A stretch of DNA of 64,000 bases from Gluconacetobacter dulcium (GTDB taxonomy: Bacteria > Pseudomonadota > Alphaproteobacteria > Acetobacterales > Acetobacteraceae): assembly GCF_014174165.1 (NCBI RefSeq), contig NZ_JABEQN010000005.1, positions 124,001 through 188,000 on the forward strand, read 5' to 3'. Under the pieces are notes generated by a model. It saw only the letters and a list, made by a program, of their open reading frames with translations. It searched no databases and was not told the origin of the DNA. Position numbers and translations under genes: made by a program. This document shows positions 27,358 through 37,321 of the stretch, piece by piece. Positions within the stretch are counted from its first letter, which is position 1. Each line of letters starts with the position of its first letter.

Positions 27358-28349
27358 CGCGACGCGTCCTCTTCTCCATAATCCTGCCAGTGCTCGCCGC
27401 CCAGCGCCCAGACCAGCAGGCCCTTCTGCGCGTGCAGGCGGTTCTCGGCTTCGTCGAATACCACCGAGCAGGGGCCTTCGAACACGTCCTCGGTCACTTC
27501 CTCACCGATATGGGCGGGCAGGCAGTGCATGAACAGGGCATCGGGCGCGGCCAGGGCCATCAGCCCGGCCGTGACCCGGTATGGATCGAAGGCCAGCAGG
27601 CGCTGGGCGGACTCGCTGTCGGACATGCTGACCCAGGTATCGGTCACCACGCAGTCCGCCCCCGCGACGGCCTCGCGCGGGTCGGTGGTCAGGGTGATGT
27701 CGGCACCGCCCTGCCTGGCCCAGGCCACGGTTTCGGCTGGCGGGGCATGACGGTTCGGCGAGGCGAGGCGCAGGCGGAAGCCGAACAGCCGTGCCGCCTC
27801 GATGAACGAAGTGGCGACATTGTTGCCATCGCCGATCCAGGCGATCGTCCGGCCGGCGATCGGCCCGCGATGTTCCTCGAACGTCATGATGTCGGCGAGG
27901 ATCTGCACCGGGTGCGAATGCGGCGTCAGGCCGTTGATCACCGGCACGCTCGACCAGTGCGCCAGCTCGTGCAGCGCCGTCGCGTTGCCGGTGCGCAGCA
28001 CGATGGCATCGACGAAGCGCGACAGCACGCGGGCGGTATCGGCGATCGTCTCGCCCCGCCCCAGTTGCATGTCGGCCGGCGAGAGCAGGATCACCTCGCC
28101 GCCCAACTGGCGCATCCCGACCTCGAAGGAGACGCGGGTGCGGGTGGAGGGCTTGGAGAGCATCAGCCCCAGCGTGCGGCCCAGCAGCGGCAGGCGCGGA
28201 TGCAGCGGGCGCGCCCGCCCGTGCTGCATGTGCTTGATGCGGCTGCCCACATCCAGGATGGCGCGCAGGGTCGCGCTGTCGAAATCGCGCAGTTCCAGGA
28301 AATGGCGCGGTGCGGCGTGCGTGGCGGGGACGGCAGGCAGGGCGTTCAT
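27354..28349 (-). CDS. argF: Ornithine carbamoyltransferase
   Basis: This 331-aa cytosolic enzyme forms citrulline from ornithine and carbamoyl phosphate in arginine synthesis. Family motifs are present: [12 protein letters not shown] (carbamoyl phosphate binding), [10 protein letters not shown] and the ornithine-site FMHCLPAH. I start at ATG 28349 because it overlaps the argD stop (ATGA). The 30 codons before it are Arg/Ala-rich and lie within argD. It forms an argD-argF-small gene operon. Confidence 0.96.
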   Translation of the reverse strand: MNALPAVPATHAAPRHFLELRDFDSATLRAILDVGSRIKHMQHGRARPLHPRLPLLGRTLGLMLSKPSTRTRVSFEVGMRQLGGEVILLSPADMQLGRGETIADTARVLSRFVDAIVLRTGNATALHELAHWSSVPVINGLTPHSHPVQILADIMTFEEHRGPIAGRTIAWIGDGNNVATSFIEAARLFGFRLRLASPNRHAPPAETVAWARQGGADITLTTDPREAVAGADCVVTDTWVSMSDSESAQRLLAFDPYRVTAGLMALAAPDALFMHCLPAHIGEEVTEDVFEGPCSVVFDEAENRLHAQKGLLVWALGGEHWQDYGEEDASR

Positions 28350-29557
28350 GCCGCGTTCTCCGCATTCTGCGCGGCGGCGGCCTGATGGGCGCGCAGGCGC
28401 AGCGCGGCGCGGCGCAGCCGGCGACCGGCCTCGGCGCAATCTTCCTCGGTCAGCACCAGCGGGGGCACCAGACGCAGCACGTTGTCGCCGGCGGTAACGG
28501 TCAGCACGCCTTCATGCATCGCCGCATCCTGCATCAGCGCGACCGGGGCCAGGCAGCGCAGGCCCAGCATCAGGCCGATGCCGCGCCACTGGGCGAACAG
28601 GTCGGGGAATTCGCCGGCCAGCGAATCCAGCACCTCGGCCAGTTGCGTGCCGCGCGTCTGCACCTGGTTCAGGAAGCCGGGGGCCAGCAGTACGTCCAGC
28701 ACCACGTTGGCCGCGGCGCAGGCCAGCGGGCCGCCGCCGAAGGTGGTGCCGTGCGAACCCGCCGTCAGATATCGCGCCACGGCTTCGGTGGCCAGGACGG
28801 CGCCCATCGGGAAGCCGCCGGCAATGCCCTTGGCGGTCGAGAGCACGTCGGGCGTCACCCCCGACCATTCATGGGCGAACAGCCGGCCGGTGCGGCCCAT
28901 GCCGCTCTGCACTTCGTCCATGCCCAGCAACAGGCCGAATTCGTCGCAGACGGCGCGCAGTTCCTGCATGAAGCGCGGATCGGCGATGTTGACGCCGCTT
29001 TCGCCCTGTACCGGTTCGATCATGATGCCGGCGGTCTCGGGCGTGATTGCGGCGCGCACGGCGTTCATGTCGTTCATCGGCACATGGTCGAATCCTTCGA
29101 CCACGGGGCCGAACCCGTCGAGATATTTCGGGTTGCCGGTGGCCGACAGCATGGCCAGCGTGCGGCCATGGAAGGCGCCGTTGAAGCAGATGATCCGCGT
29201 GCGCTCCGGATGGCCGCCATGGGCCTGCGCCCGGCGGATCATCTTGACCATGCCTTCGTTGGCCTCGGCGCCCGAATTGCAGAAGAAGACGCTGTCGGCA
29301 AAGCTGGCGGCGACCAGCCGCGCGGCCAGCCGCTCGGCCTGCGGCACGCGGTACAGGTTCGACACATGCATCACCCGCGCCGCCTGCTGGGCGATGGCCG
29401 AGACCAGTTGCGGATGGTCATGCCCCAGCGACGAGGTCGCGATCCCCGCCCCCAGATCCAGGAATCGTCGCCCGTCCACCGCGTACAGCCAGGAGCCTTG
29501 GCCCCGCTCGAAAGCGAGATCGGCACGGTTGTAGGTGGGCATCAGGGCGGGGATCAT
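28346..29557 (-). CDS. argD: Acetylornithine aminotransferase
   Basis: This 403-aa PLP-dependent class III aminotransferase converts N-acetylglutamate semialdehyde to N-acetylornithine. It may also act on succinyl-diaminopimelate, as in other proteobacteria. Visible motifs are [16 protein letters not shown], the [15 protein letters not shown] cofactor region and the PLP-Lys in [17 protein letters not shown] 29557 is chosen as the first Met before the conserved PTYNRADL start. It is translationally coupled to argF. A hairpin lies about 70 bp upstream. Confidence 0.96.
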   Translation of the reverse strand: MIPALMPTYNRADLAFERGQGSWLYAVDGRRFLDLGAGIATSSLGHDHPQLVSAIAQQAARVMHVSNLYRVPQAERLAARLVAASFADSVFFCNSGAEANEGMVKMIRRAQAHGGHPERTRIICFNGAFHGRTLAMLSATGNPKYLDGFGPVVEGFDHVPMNDMNAVRAAITPETAGIMIEPVQGESGVNIADPRFMQELRAVCDEFGLLLGMDEVQSGMGRTGRLFAHEWSGVTPDVLSTAKGIAGGFPMGAVLATEAVARYLTAGSHGTTFGGGPLACAAANVVLDVLLAPGFLNQVQTRGTQLAEVLDSLAGEFPDLFAQWRGIGLMLGLRCLAPVALMQDAAMHEGVLTVTAGDNVLRLVPPLVLTEEDCAEAGRRLRRAALRLRAHQAAAAQNAENAA

Positions 29558-29626
29558 GGAGATCGGAACCTTATCGTTTCGTTGTCCGGTGTCGTCGGAT
29601 ATCGGTGTGGTTGGCCATAATGGAAC

Positions 29627-29666
29627 GCGAAATGGCCCACGCGCCGCGGCGGGTGGGCCATTTCGC
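29627..29666. terminator. Perfect 14-bp hairpin between the OprB porin and argD
   Basis: The arms GCGAAATGGCCCAC (29627-29640) and its complement (29653-29666) surround a 12-nt GC-only loop. It lies about 110 bp past the porin stop on the minus strand and upstream of argD. It probably ends the porin mRNA, although it lacks a U-run. Confidence 0.6.
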
Positions 29667-29776
29667 CTCCACCCGCATGATGTGGGCGGGCGAGGCATCA
29701 AGTCAAATTCTCTGTGGCCCGCCGGCCGCGTGGCGGCCATGCGGCAGGCGGGCCGGCAGGGGTCCGGAAGGGGATT

Positions 29777-31420
29777 TTACAGCGACGCGACCACCTTCAG
29801 GCCCACCACGGCGGCATCGGGGATATGCCCCGTTTCGCCGGGGCGGATCATGTACTGGAACTCCGGCTGGATCAGCAGCCCAGGGCAGGTGTCGATCCCG
29901 TAATACGCCTCGATGACGTGGGAGTCCGTCTGCGGCCCGGTCACCTGTCTGCCCAGCGACAGGCCGGCATCCTGGGCGATGGTCTGCCCCTCCCGCTTGC
30001 GGTCGCTGACATGATACCAGGAATACAGAATACCCAGCCGGTCGGTCGTGCGTCCCGGAATCAGCCCGTTGAACGAGATGCCGCCATAGGCCTGGTCGGA
30101 AATCGACGCGACATGCGGCGTATTATGGATATAGCCGGCCATCAGGTACCCGCCGGCCATCTGGCCGGGGCCGCCCTTGCGATAGATCATCTGCTCGCTT
30201 TCGAACCAGAACATATCCATCGGCGCGCTGCGCTCACGCCCCGCCTGCGCGACCAGATAGGACGGCTTGGTCCCCAGCGCGTCCGGGTAGCGCGTGGTGT
30301 CGTGGGCGTAGCCGAGCACATAATGGCCGGGCAGCTTGTCGCGCGTCAGATAGGGCTCCCAGGTGAATTCCGCCGGCAGCATCAGCCCGGTCGCGTTTTC
30401 ACTGGCCCACGCCCAGCCGCTGGGGCCGTCGGCCAGCGGCTGCACCTCGTAGGCGCCCACCTGGATGGCGGTATCGCGTGTGGGGCGGAAGCGTGCCCGC
30501 GCGCCCCAGGTCGCCTTCGGATACACGGCGAAGGCCGGATCGACCTTCAGCGCCACGGGCGCCGAGCAGGTGACCATGAACGAACAGAGCAGCGGCGAGG
30601 TCGCGAAGACGTGGGTCAGCGCCATACGGCCGAAGGCAACGTCGAGGCGGTTGTCGAACGCCTTTTTCTCGGCATAGAAATCGACGAGATGCGCCACGAC
30701 ATGGCCCGACAGGCCATAGACCTCCATCAGGTTGATATAATAATCGCCGATAAGATCGTGCGAAATCTCGCGTCCGGCGCGGTTCATGACCAGCGTATGC
30801 ACGGTCCAGCCATCCAGCGAGCGCGACATCTTTCCCAGGTCGAAAACCATCTGGAGCGTGAATTCGTGCACGTAATCCATGCCGCGCCGGATGCCGCCAT
30901 TGATGTTGCCCATGCCTTCCGCCTTGTAGGTCAGCGAGAAGGTGAAGCCTTTATCCTGCAGGCGTTTGCGAAACGGCATGATCTGCGGCACCAGATGCCC
31001 GGCGGCACCGGTCGGCACGTAATAAGGGTCCGACATGTCGGTGCGCCGCTGCGCATCGACTTCGGACGGCAGCAGCCACGACAGGCCCTCCTGGTCGGTC
31101 AGGGCATCCAGTTCGATCGCATGGTGATGATTGCTGCGATCATAGCCATTCGCGGCGTTCGTGCCAGGATCGGCCTTTTTCGCCGACACGGTGCCCTTCG
31201 GCTGGACCAGGACCCCCGGATGCGACGCATCGGCACCGCTGTAGATGCCGGTCTTCGCTGCGGGGGCCGTCACCGGAGTGGCGGCGTGGGCGGCGGAGAG
31301 TGTTCCGGCTTCGCCCGCCAGCCCGACAAGGGCGGCGAGCCACAATTTGCCGAGAGCCAGGCGGCGTAATGCAGGAGGGAGTGAAGTTTCGCCGTTTGTT
31401 CTGGCCGTGAAAGTTCTCAC
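29777..31420 (-). CDS. OprB-family carbohydrate-selective porin
   Basis: This outer-membrane porin of about 547 aa belongs to the OprB family. A signal peptide (about 1-46, ending AAHAA) precedes a linker and a beta-barrel with typical blocks TYKAEGMGNINGGIRRG, HVVAHLVDFYAEKKAFDNRLDVAFGR and the C-terminal IQPEFQYMIRPG. In acetic acid bacteria such porins admit sugars to the periplasmic dehydrogenases. It is divergent from gcd across a 966-bp spacer, which supports a glucose/aldose role. It is a different protein from the second OprB porin at 40.0 kb. Confidence 0.92.
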   Translation of the reverse strand: MRTFTARTNGETSLPPALRRLALGKLWLAALVGLAGEAGTLSAAHAATPVTAPAAKTGIYSGADASHPGVLVQPKGTVSAKKADPGTNAANGYDRSNHHHAIELDALTDQEGLSWLLPSEVDAQRRTDMSDPYYVPTGAAGHLVPQIMPFRKRLQDKGFTFSLTYKAEGMGNINGGIRRGMDYVHEFTLQMVFDLGKMSRSLDGWTVHTLVMNRAGREISHDLIGDYYINLMEVYGLSGHVVAHLVDFYAEKKAFDNRLDVAFGRMALTHVFATSPLLCSFMVTCSAPVALKVDPAFAVYPKATWGARARFRPTRDTAIQVGAYEVQPLADGPSGWAWASENATGLMLPAEFTWEPYLTRDKLPGHYVLGYAHDTTRYPDALGTKPSYLVAQAGRERSAPMDMFWFESEQMIYRKGGPGQMAGGYLMAGYIHNTPHVASISDQAYGGISFNGLIPGRTTDRLGILYSWYHVSDRKREGQTIAQDAGLSLGRQVTGPQTDSHVIEAYYGIDTCPGLLIQPEFQYMIRPGETGHIPDAAVVGLKVVASL

Positions 31421-32386
31421 AACGACCGGGCTCCATTTTTGTTATATAGTTATTAACGAGGACAAGAACACTACAATTCCTCTTTTTTCAAGAGGAGGGG
31501 GCGCCCATTAATGGCGGGGTTCCTGTTATTACATGAAGTGATCGATATCGACGGGATGATGACGGCATCCTGCGGTCGATGACTGCGGGACAGGCCGAAA
31601 TACCCCGCAGGATCACGGTTTTTCAGCGAAAGGGAGGCGCGCGCGCAGTCCGGTCGGGTCGGTCGGAAGACGCAACGCCGCCATTGCGGGGAATGACGTA
31701 TCGAGCGTTTGTTCCGCGCAATTTAAATTAAATTTTATCCATGTTTTGCAGCCAAAAATAAACTGGAAGTCATTTTTCATCGTCTCATTCCAGGTCGGGT
31801 TTTTAACCCGTCCTGGGCGCGCATATCGGCATGAGAAGACGAAAATTGCTCCAGTACACAAAGGGTTCGTTTTTCCTGACGTGAAAAACAGATCAATCCG
31901 AGGACGGTGTAAAATACTTAAACCGTCATTGATTGATACCCAATCGGTATTGGAACTCTGCGGCGTGCGGACGGCACCAGCGTGTTGAGAGGCGGAATCT
32001 AAAAAAATAATTATAAAACAGGCAGATGCTATGTAAGCTCTTGTGTTTGAATACGAAGGAATGCCCGCGGATGCCCTTCCGGACGACGATATTTCTGTTC
32101 ATCACAAGCCTGTGACCGGGGTCAGGTATCCTCTCTCTGGCGGTCATCGTCGGCGATGAGGCAGCGCGGCAGTCGGAAAAAAGCCAAACAGGTATTGATT
32201 AAAAAATATTAATCAAAATCGTGGCAAAGTTTGCTTTCACGTTATGGAAAGCCTGGGGGAAGAGGCGTAAGCATCCCAAAGTTTATCGGGCGACGGATTC
32301 AGGCATTCGCATGCTTCTGACCCCGGTCCGGCTTGGCCCGAACGCGCCACGTGTGACAGCGAAGCCTCCAACCTTGGAACGGTAGA
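31421..32386. promoter_or_regulatory. Long AT-rich divergent regulatory region, oprB/gcd
   Basis: These 966 bp carry no credible gene and are much richer in A and T than the flanks. They must contain the porin and gcd promoters. They also contain the inverted repeat at 32195-32216 and a distant pair of 12-bp inverted arms (32114-32125 and 32317-32328). An unusually long 5' leader or a missed small RNA is possible, but I cannot show either. Confidence 0.6.
32195..32216. promoter_or_regulatory. Inverted repeat upstream of gcd, candidate operator
   Basis: TTGATTAA and TTAATCAA flank a 6-nt AT-only spacer, 171 bp before the gcd start. Symmetry and position suggest a regulator site, but the regulator is unknown. 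Confidence 0.45.
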
Positions 32387-34816
32387 ATGGATAATACAGC
32401 GAATCATCGATCTAGGATCAGTGACGGATGCCGGATTGCATTCGTCCTGATCAGCCTGGCCGTCGGGCTGGCCCTTGTCGCCGGCGGGTTCCAACTCGTC
32501 ACACTTGGCGGCTCGTTCTATTATTTTCTGGCCGGTGTCGCCTATGTGGCGCTGGGTGCGCTTTTCCTCGTCAAGGGGCGGGCGTCCTGGGCTCTTTCTT
32601 TCTCGGTCGCGATTTTCGTCGCAACGGTCCTTTGGGCGCTTTATGACGCGCCGCAGTTCGCCTTCTGGCCGCTGCTGCCGCGCCTGATGGTGCCGGCCAT
32701 CATGTTCATGCTCAGCCTGCTGGTCACGGCGACCCTGCCGTCCATGCCGTCTTCCACGCGGCAGATCAGCGCGGGCGGCGGCGTGGCGCTGCTGCTCGGT
32801 GTGGTCGTGACCCTGGTCGAGATGTTCTCGCCCCATGGCGGCATCCAGGGCGAGGCGCTGGACAAGGCCCGCGTGGCCTCCGCCGTGCCGCCCCAGCCCG
32901 ATGACTGGCAGTTCTACGGGCGCAATGTCAGCGGCACGCGCTATGTGCCCTACACGCAGATCACCCCGCGCAACGTCACCGACCTGAAGGTGGCCTGGGT
33001 GTATCATACTGGCCGGCGCACCAGGGGCCCCGGCGCGGGCGTGGATGAGAACACGCCGGCACAGATCGGCTCGGTTCTGTATTCCTGCACGCCTGAAAAC
33101 GTGATTTCCGCGATCGACGCCGACAGCGGCAAGCAGATCTGGCGGTTCGACCCGCACGCCCACACCGCCGAGCACGTCTCATGCCGTGGCGTCGGCTACT
33201 ACGACATCACCAAGGATGACAGCCTGACCGACGAGGACAGGCAGGCCGCGGCGGACCAGCCCTGCCAGCAGCGCATCCTGGTCTCCGCCGTCGATGCCCG
33301 CCTGTTCGCGCTGGACGCCCATACCGGCCAGCTCTGCCCCGGTTTCGGCGACAATGGCTATGTCGACCTCAAGAAGAACATGGGGCCGACGGAAAACAGC
33401 AAGCGCTATCATCCGACGGCCCTGCCGGTCGTCATGGGCCATCTGGCCGTGATCGGCGGCTGGGTGCGTGACATCGTGCATGGCGAGCCCTCGGGCGTGG
33501 TCCGTGCCTATGACACCCGCACCGGTGCCCTGGTCTGGGCGTGGGATGTCGGCGATCCCGACAGCCCGGTTCCGCCCGATGCCGACAAGCAGTTCACGCT
33601 GGAAACACCGAATGTCTGGGCCGTCCCGACCTACGACAAGGCGCTGAACCAGGTCTATCTGCCCACCGGCAACGGCCCGCCCGACTATTGGGGTGGTGAC
33701 CGCGACGCGGTGAAGAACAAGTTCGGCGCGGCCCTCGTCGCCGTCGACGCCACGACCGGCAAGACCAAGTGGGTCCGTCAGTTGATCCATCACGACGTGT
33801 GGGATTTCGATCTGCCGTCGCAGCCGGTGATGTATGATGTAACCAATGCGAAGGGCGAGAAGATCCCGTCGCTGATCCAGACCACCAAGACCGGCCATAT
33901 CTTCGTCATCGACCGCCGCACCGGCGACTTCGTGACGCCGGTTGAAGAGCGCGCCGTCCCGACCACGCCGGCCGCGCAGGGCGAGCATCTGTCGCCGACG
34001 CAGCCGTTCTCGGTCGGCATGCCCACCATCGGCGCCGATCCGCTGTCCGAGCAGTCGATGTGGGGTGTCAGCACCTTCGATCAGCTCTATTGCCGCATCA
34101 TGTTCAAGAACTCGGTTTACGAAGGCCCCTTCACGCCGCCTGGCGAGAAGCCCTACATCGAGTGGCCCAGCCTGCTGGGTGGCATGAACTGGGGTGGCAT
34201 CTCGATCGACGAGGCGAACGACATCATGTTCGTCAACGACATGCGCATGCCGCTGCGGATGATGCTGGTGAATCATGAAGACGCCAAGCATTACAAGATC
34301 TCGACCGACGAGGTTCCGGGCTTCATGGGCACGCTGCGTCCCCAGATCGCCGGCCCCTATTCGGGCGTGCGGATCGACATCCTCCAGTCGCCGCTGCAAG
34401 TGCCGTGCAACACGCCGCCTTTCGGCACCATGAGCGCCATCGACCTGCGCACCAAGAAGCTGCTGTGGCAGGTGCCGATGGGAACGGCCGAGCAGCTTGG
34501 TCCGATGGGGATCAAGAGCCACCTGCCGATGCCGATGGGCATGCCCACCCTGGGCGGCCCGACGACGACGGCCTCGGGCCTGCTCTTCTTCGCCGGCACG
34601 CAGGACTACTATCTGCGCGCGCTGGACAGCATGACCGGCAAGGAACTGTGGAAGGCTCCGCTGCCCGCCGGCGCGGTCGCGGCTCCGCTGATCTACAAAT
34701 CCCCCAAGACGGGCAAGGAATATGTCGTGATCTCCGTCGGCGGTGCCAGCCACTCGCCTGACGTGGCCGATGACGTGATCGCCTACGCCCTCCCCGAGGG
34801 GACGACGGCCCAGTAA
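32387..34816 (+). CDS. gcd: Membrane-bound PQQ-dependent glucose dehydrogenase
   Basis: This 809-aa inner-membrane quinoprotein oxidises D-glucose to glucono-delta-lactone in the periplasm and passes electrons to ubiquinone. The N-terminal domain has five hydrophobic segments (about residues 15-150). An eight-bladed PQQ propeller follows, beginning DDWQFYGRNVSGTRYVPYTQI, with W-motif repeats, the LIHHDVWDFDLPSQP active-site region and PLGAP-like ends. Length equals Gluconobacter GdhA (about 808 aa). It has a strong terminator. The divergent OprB porin probably supplies sugar. PQQ genes are not in the window. Confidence 0.96.
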   Translation: MDNTANHRSRISDGCRIAFVLISLAVGLALVAGGFQLVTLGGSFYYFLAGVAYVALGALFLVKGRASWALSFSVAIFVATVLWALYDAPQFAFWPLLPRLMVPAIMFMLSLLVTATLPSMPSSTRQISAGGGVALLLGVVVTLVEMFSPHGGIQGEALDKARVASAVPPQPDDWQFYGRNVSGTRYVPYTQITPRNVTDLKVAWVYHTGRRTRGPGAGVDENTPAQIGSVLYSCTPENVISAIDADSGKQIWRFDPHAHTAEHVSCRGVGYYDITKDDSLTDEDRQAAADQPCQQRILVSAVDARLFALDAHTGQLCPGFGDNGYVDLKKNMGPTENSKRYHPTALPVVMGHLAVIGGWVRDIVHGEPSGVVRAYDTRTGALVWAWDVGDPDSPVPPDADKQFTLETPNVWAVPTYDKALNQVYLPTGNGPPDYWGGDRDAVKNKFGAALVAVDATTGKTKWVRQLIHHDVWDFDLPSQPVMYDVTNAKGEKIPSLIQTTKTGHIFVIDRRTGDFVTPVEERAVPTTPAAQGEHLSPTQPFSVGMPTIGADPLSEQSMWGVSTFDQLYCRIMFKNSVYEGPFTPPGEKPYIEWPSLLGGMNWGGISIDEANDIMFVNDMRMPLRMMLVNHEDAKHYKISTDEVPGFMGTLRPQIAGPYSGVRIDILQSPLQVPCNTPPFGTMSAIDLRTKKLLWQVPMGTAEQLGPMGIKSHLPMPMGMPTLGGPTTTASGLLFFAGTQDYYLRALDSMTGKELWKAPLPAGAVAAPLIYKSPKTGKEYVVISVGGASHSPDVADDVIAYALPEGTTAQ

Positions 34817-34857
34817 AGACGCGACCCGTCGCGCCAGCGACTGGCATTTCTACGACG

Positions 34858-34887
34858 CCCCCGCCGTTCCGACGGCGGGGGTTTTTT
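34858..34887 (+). terminator. Rho-independent terminator of gcd
   Basis: The 10-bp stem CCCCCGCCGT/ACGGCGGGGG with a TCCG tetraloop is followed by T6 (34882-34887). It lies about 40 bp past the gcd stop and overlaps the 3' end of the convergent LysR gene. Confidence 0.95.
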
Positions 34888-35839
34888 ATGATGCGCGAGG
34901 CTTCGGTGCTCGTGCCGTTCCCTGCCGGGTTATGCCCGATATGGATGCGATTCCGCTCGCAAGAAAATCGGCGCACAGCCGTATGCGGGCGATGCCGGAC
35001 CGCTCCGGCGCGATCAGCATGCTCAGCGGCGATGCCGCAAGTGCGTAATCCGGCAGAATGACTTCCAGCCGTCCATCGGTCAGGCAGTCTTCCACCAGCC
35101 AGCGATGGGCGGGGCCGAAGCCCCGTCCGGCCAAAAAGGCTTCCCGCGCCGCCAGGCCATGGTCGACGGTCAGCCGTTCGCGGAAAGCAACGGTGTGATG
35201 CGTGCCGTCGGGGGCATGCAGATGCAGCCGCTCCGACCCGTGCACCCGCGACATTCTCACACCTTCCAGGCCCGCGAGATCCTGCGGGTGGCGCGGCCTG
35301 CCATTGGTTTTCAGCCACGCCGGAGACGCGACCAGCACGCGGTGACTTTCTCCCAGCGGGCGCAGTTTCATCGAACTGTCGTTCAGCGGCCCAAGGCGAA
35401 TGGCGATATCCACGCCCTCGCGCACAAGGTCGATGCGCTCGTCCGTCAGGCCGAATTCGATCCGGATAGCAGGGTAGCGGTCCTGAAAGGCATGGACCAG
35501 CCTGCCGACATGCAGCGTACCGAGCGCCCCGGTGCAGGAAATCCGGACCGTGCCGGAAACCGCCTGCCTGGTCTCTCGCATTTCCTGGCTGGCCTGCTCG
35601 ACCAGTCCCAGGATACGCAGGCAGTGGGCGTAATAGCGCGCGCCTTCGTCGGTCAGCGTCACCCGGCGCGTGGTGCGGGTAAACAACGGTACGCCGAGCG
35701 CGTTTTCCAGTTCGTGCAGATGGCGCGTGACGGTCGACTGGCCGATTCCGAAATCACGCGCAACGGCCGTCAGGCTTCTCCGTTCGGCAATGCGTACGAA
35801 GGTTCGGATGCGGTCGAGAGTAATGTCAGATTGTTCCAT
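34886..35839 (-). CDS. LysR-type transcriptional regulator
   Basis: This 317-aa regulator has an N-terminal winged HTH (RIRTFVRIAERRSLTAVARDFGIGQSTVTRHLHELENALG, shown in two parts in the family sense) and a substrate-binding domain from about residue 92. It is divergent from the flavodoxin-fold quinone reductase gene, the usual layout for a LysR protein and its target. The ligand is probably a quinone or electrophile, by analogy with quinone-responsive LysR regulators. The 104-bp divergent spacer should contain its operator. Confidence 0.92.
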   Translation of the reverse strand: MEQSDITLDRIRTFVRIAERRSLTAVARDFGIGQSTVTRHLHELENALGVPLFTRTTRRVTLTDEGARYYAHCLRILGLVEQASQEMRETRQAVSGTVRISCTGALGTLHVGRLVHAFQDRYPAIRIEFGLTDERIDLVREGVDIAIRLGPLNDSSMKLRPLGESHRVLVASPAWLKTNGRPRHPQDLAGLEGVRMSRVHGSERLHLHAPDGTHHTVAFRERLTVDHGLAAREAFLAGRGFGPAHRWLVEDCLTDGRLEVILPDYALAASPLSMLIAPERSGIARIRLCADFLASGIASISGITRQGTARAPKPRAS

Positions 35840-35943
35840 TATCCGGCATAGTCCTATCTGGACACGATCTATAGAGGAACAATGGAGGGCTGCCTATCAT
35901 GGCCCGGCGTCTCCCTCCTTTCCGATCGCAATGGAAAACGCCT

Positions 35944-36723
35944 ATGAATGTCCTCATCGTCTATGCTCACCCTGAGCGGCAGTCGCTGAACGGCGCCCTG
36001 CTCGACTGCGCCATCGGCGCGCTTGAAGAGCAGGGCCATACAGTAAGGGTTTCGGACCTCTATGCCATGCGGTGGAAAGCCGCTGCCGATCGTGCGGATT
36101 TTCCCGATCTTGCGGAAGGAGAGCGGCTCCGGGTCGCCTCCGCCTCGGCGCGGGCCTTCGCCGCGCATGACCTGACGGACGATGTCAGGGCCGAACAGGA
36201 GAAGCTGGTCTGGGCCGATACCGTAATCCTGCAGTTTCCCCTGTGGTGGTTCACCATGCCCGCGATCCTCAAAGGCTGGGTAGACCGTGTCTATGCCTGC
36301 GGTTTCGCATATGGCGTTGGCGAGCACAGCGACAGGCGGTGGGGCGATCGCTACGGCGAGGGCGTCATGGCCGGCAAACGGGCCATGCTCGTCGTCACCA
36401 CCGGTGGCTGGGCGGAACATTATTCGCCCAGGGGGATCAACGGCCCGATCGACGACCTGCTGTTTCCGATCAATCACGGTATCCTGTTCTATCCCGGCTT
36501 TACCGTGTTGCCGCCTTTCGTGGCCTATCGCGTCGACCGGCTGGACGATCGGGCATTCGCTACCGTGGCGGCGGCGCTTCGCACGCGGATGCAGGCACTG
36601 GGCACCATCGCCCCGATTGCCTATCGGCGACAGAACGATGGCGATTACCGGATTCCGGCCATGGAACTGAAACCCGGCCTGGAAAAGCCAGGTGCGACCG
36701 GCTTCGCGCTACATTTGGACTGA
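35944..36723 (+). CDS. NAD(P)H dehydrogenase (quinone), flavodoxin fold
   Basis: This 259-aa cytosolic flavoprotein resembles NQO1/MdaB-type two-electron quinone reductases. Conserved marks are the N-terminal MNVLIVYAHPERQSLNGAL phosphate-binding loop, the FPLWWFTMPAILKGWVDRV block and VVTTGG. ATG 35944 is chosen because it directly begins the flavodoxin strand. It is divergent from the LysR gene, which suggests induction by quinones or similar electrophiles. The length and GWVDRVY motif support the family; the natural substrate is unknown. Confidence 0.9.
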   Translation: MNVLIVYAHPERQSLNGALLDCAIGALEEQGHTVRVSDLYAMRWKAAADRADFPDLAEGERLRVASASARAFAAHDLTDDVRAEQEKLVWADTVILQFPLWWFTMPAILKGWVDRVYACGFAYGVGEHSDRRWGDRYGEGVMAGKRAMLVVTTGGWAEHYSPRGINGPIDDLLFPINHGILFYPGFTVLPPFVAYRVDRLDDRAFATVAAALRTRMQALGTIAPIAYRRQNDGDYRIPAMELKPGLEKPGATGFALHLD

Positions 36724-36883
36724 AAGCGCACCCCCCGGAAGGCGCACTCGGCCCGCCCTCCGATGACGGGGCAGGCGGGCAGAACGCCCGTTACACGGCG
36801 TCGTCAATGCCGCCGCCCGTCCCTGGGTCCGACCAGAGCCCGCCGGTCCAGGAGGCCGGGCTTCGCAGGCATACGCCGCGATC

Positions 36884-37270
36884 ATGACGGCCCGCTCGCG
36901 CTGCGTGCTTCGCGTCGTCGCGGCCGGATTGACGGCCACCCTGTCCCTTTCAGCCTATGCGGACTCTTCGCGCGAACCGGCGGGATACGAACCATCCGTC
37001 ACGGCCGGGCGGGTCCGGTCTGGCATGGCGCTGTATGCCGAGCGCTGTCGCCCCTGTCATGATAACAGGGCGGGAAACCTCGACGAGGCCCCGCCGCTGG
37101 CCGGGCGGAATTTCCGCGAAAAATGGAGCAATCGTCGGGATGCGCTCTATGCGAAGATAAAAATGTCCATGCCGCAGGACGAGCCGGGTGTACTCTCCGC
37201 CGCGGCGGTCTCGGACATCGTGGCCGCGCTGTTCGCCGGGCATACCGCGAAAGCCGATGTCGCGAACTGA
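36884..37270 (+). CDS. Periplasmic c-type cytochrome (class I)
   Basis: This 128-aa protein has a signal peptide (1-26, ending AYA) and one heme site CRPCH (residues 55-59). The probable axial Met is in the KMSMPQDEPG segment. It resembles small monoheme cytochromes that accept electrons from periplasmic dehydrogenases. It is followed 51 bp later by a secreted hydrolase gene on the same strand. The electron partner is unknown. Confidence 0.9.
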   Translation: MTARSRCVLRVVAAGLTATLSLSAYADSSREPAGYEPSVTAGRVRSGMALYAERCRPCHDNRAGNLDEAPPLAGRNFREKWSNRRDALYAKIKMSMPQDEPGVLSAAAVSDIVAALFAGHTAKADVAN

Positions 37271-37321
37271 CGGAAACGGGTAGAAAGGTTGTTTCTTCAG
37301 GGCGCAGGCCGAGGTGCGATC

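Noticed and set aside
31421-32386. A possible riboswitch or sRNA before gcd
   Set aside because: I looked for conserved aptamer-like stems and found only the simple inverted repeats. Nothing supports a named RNA class.
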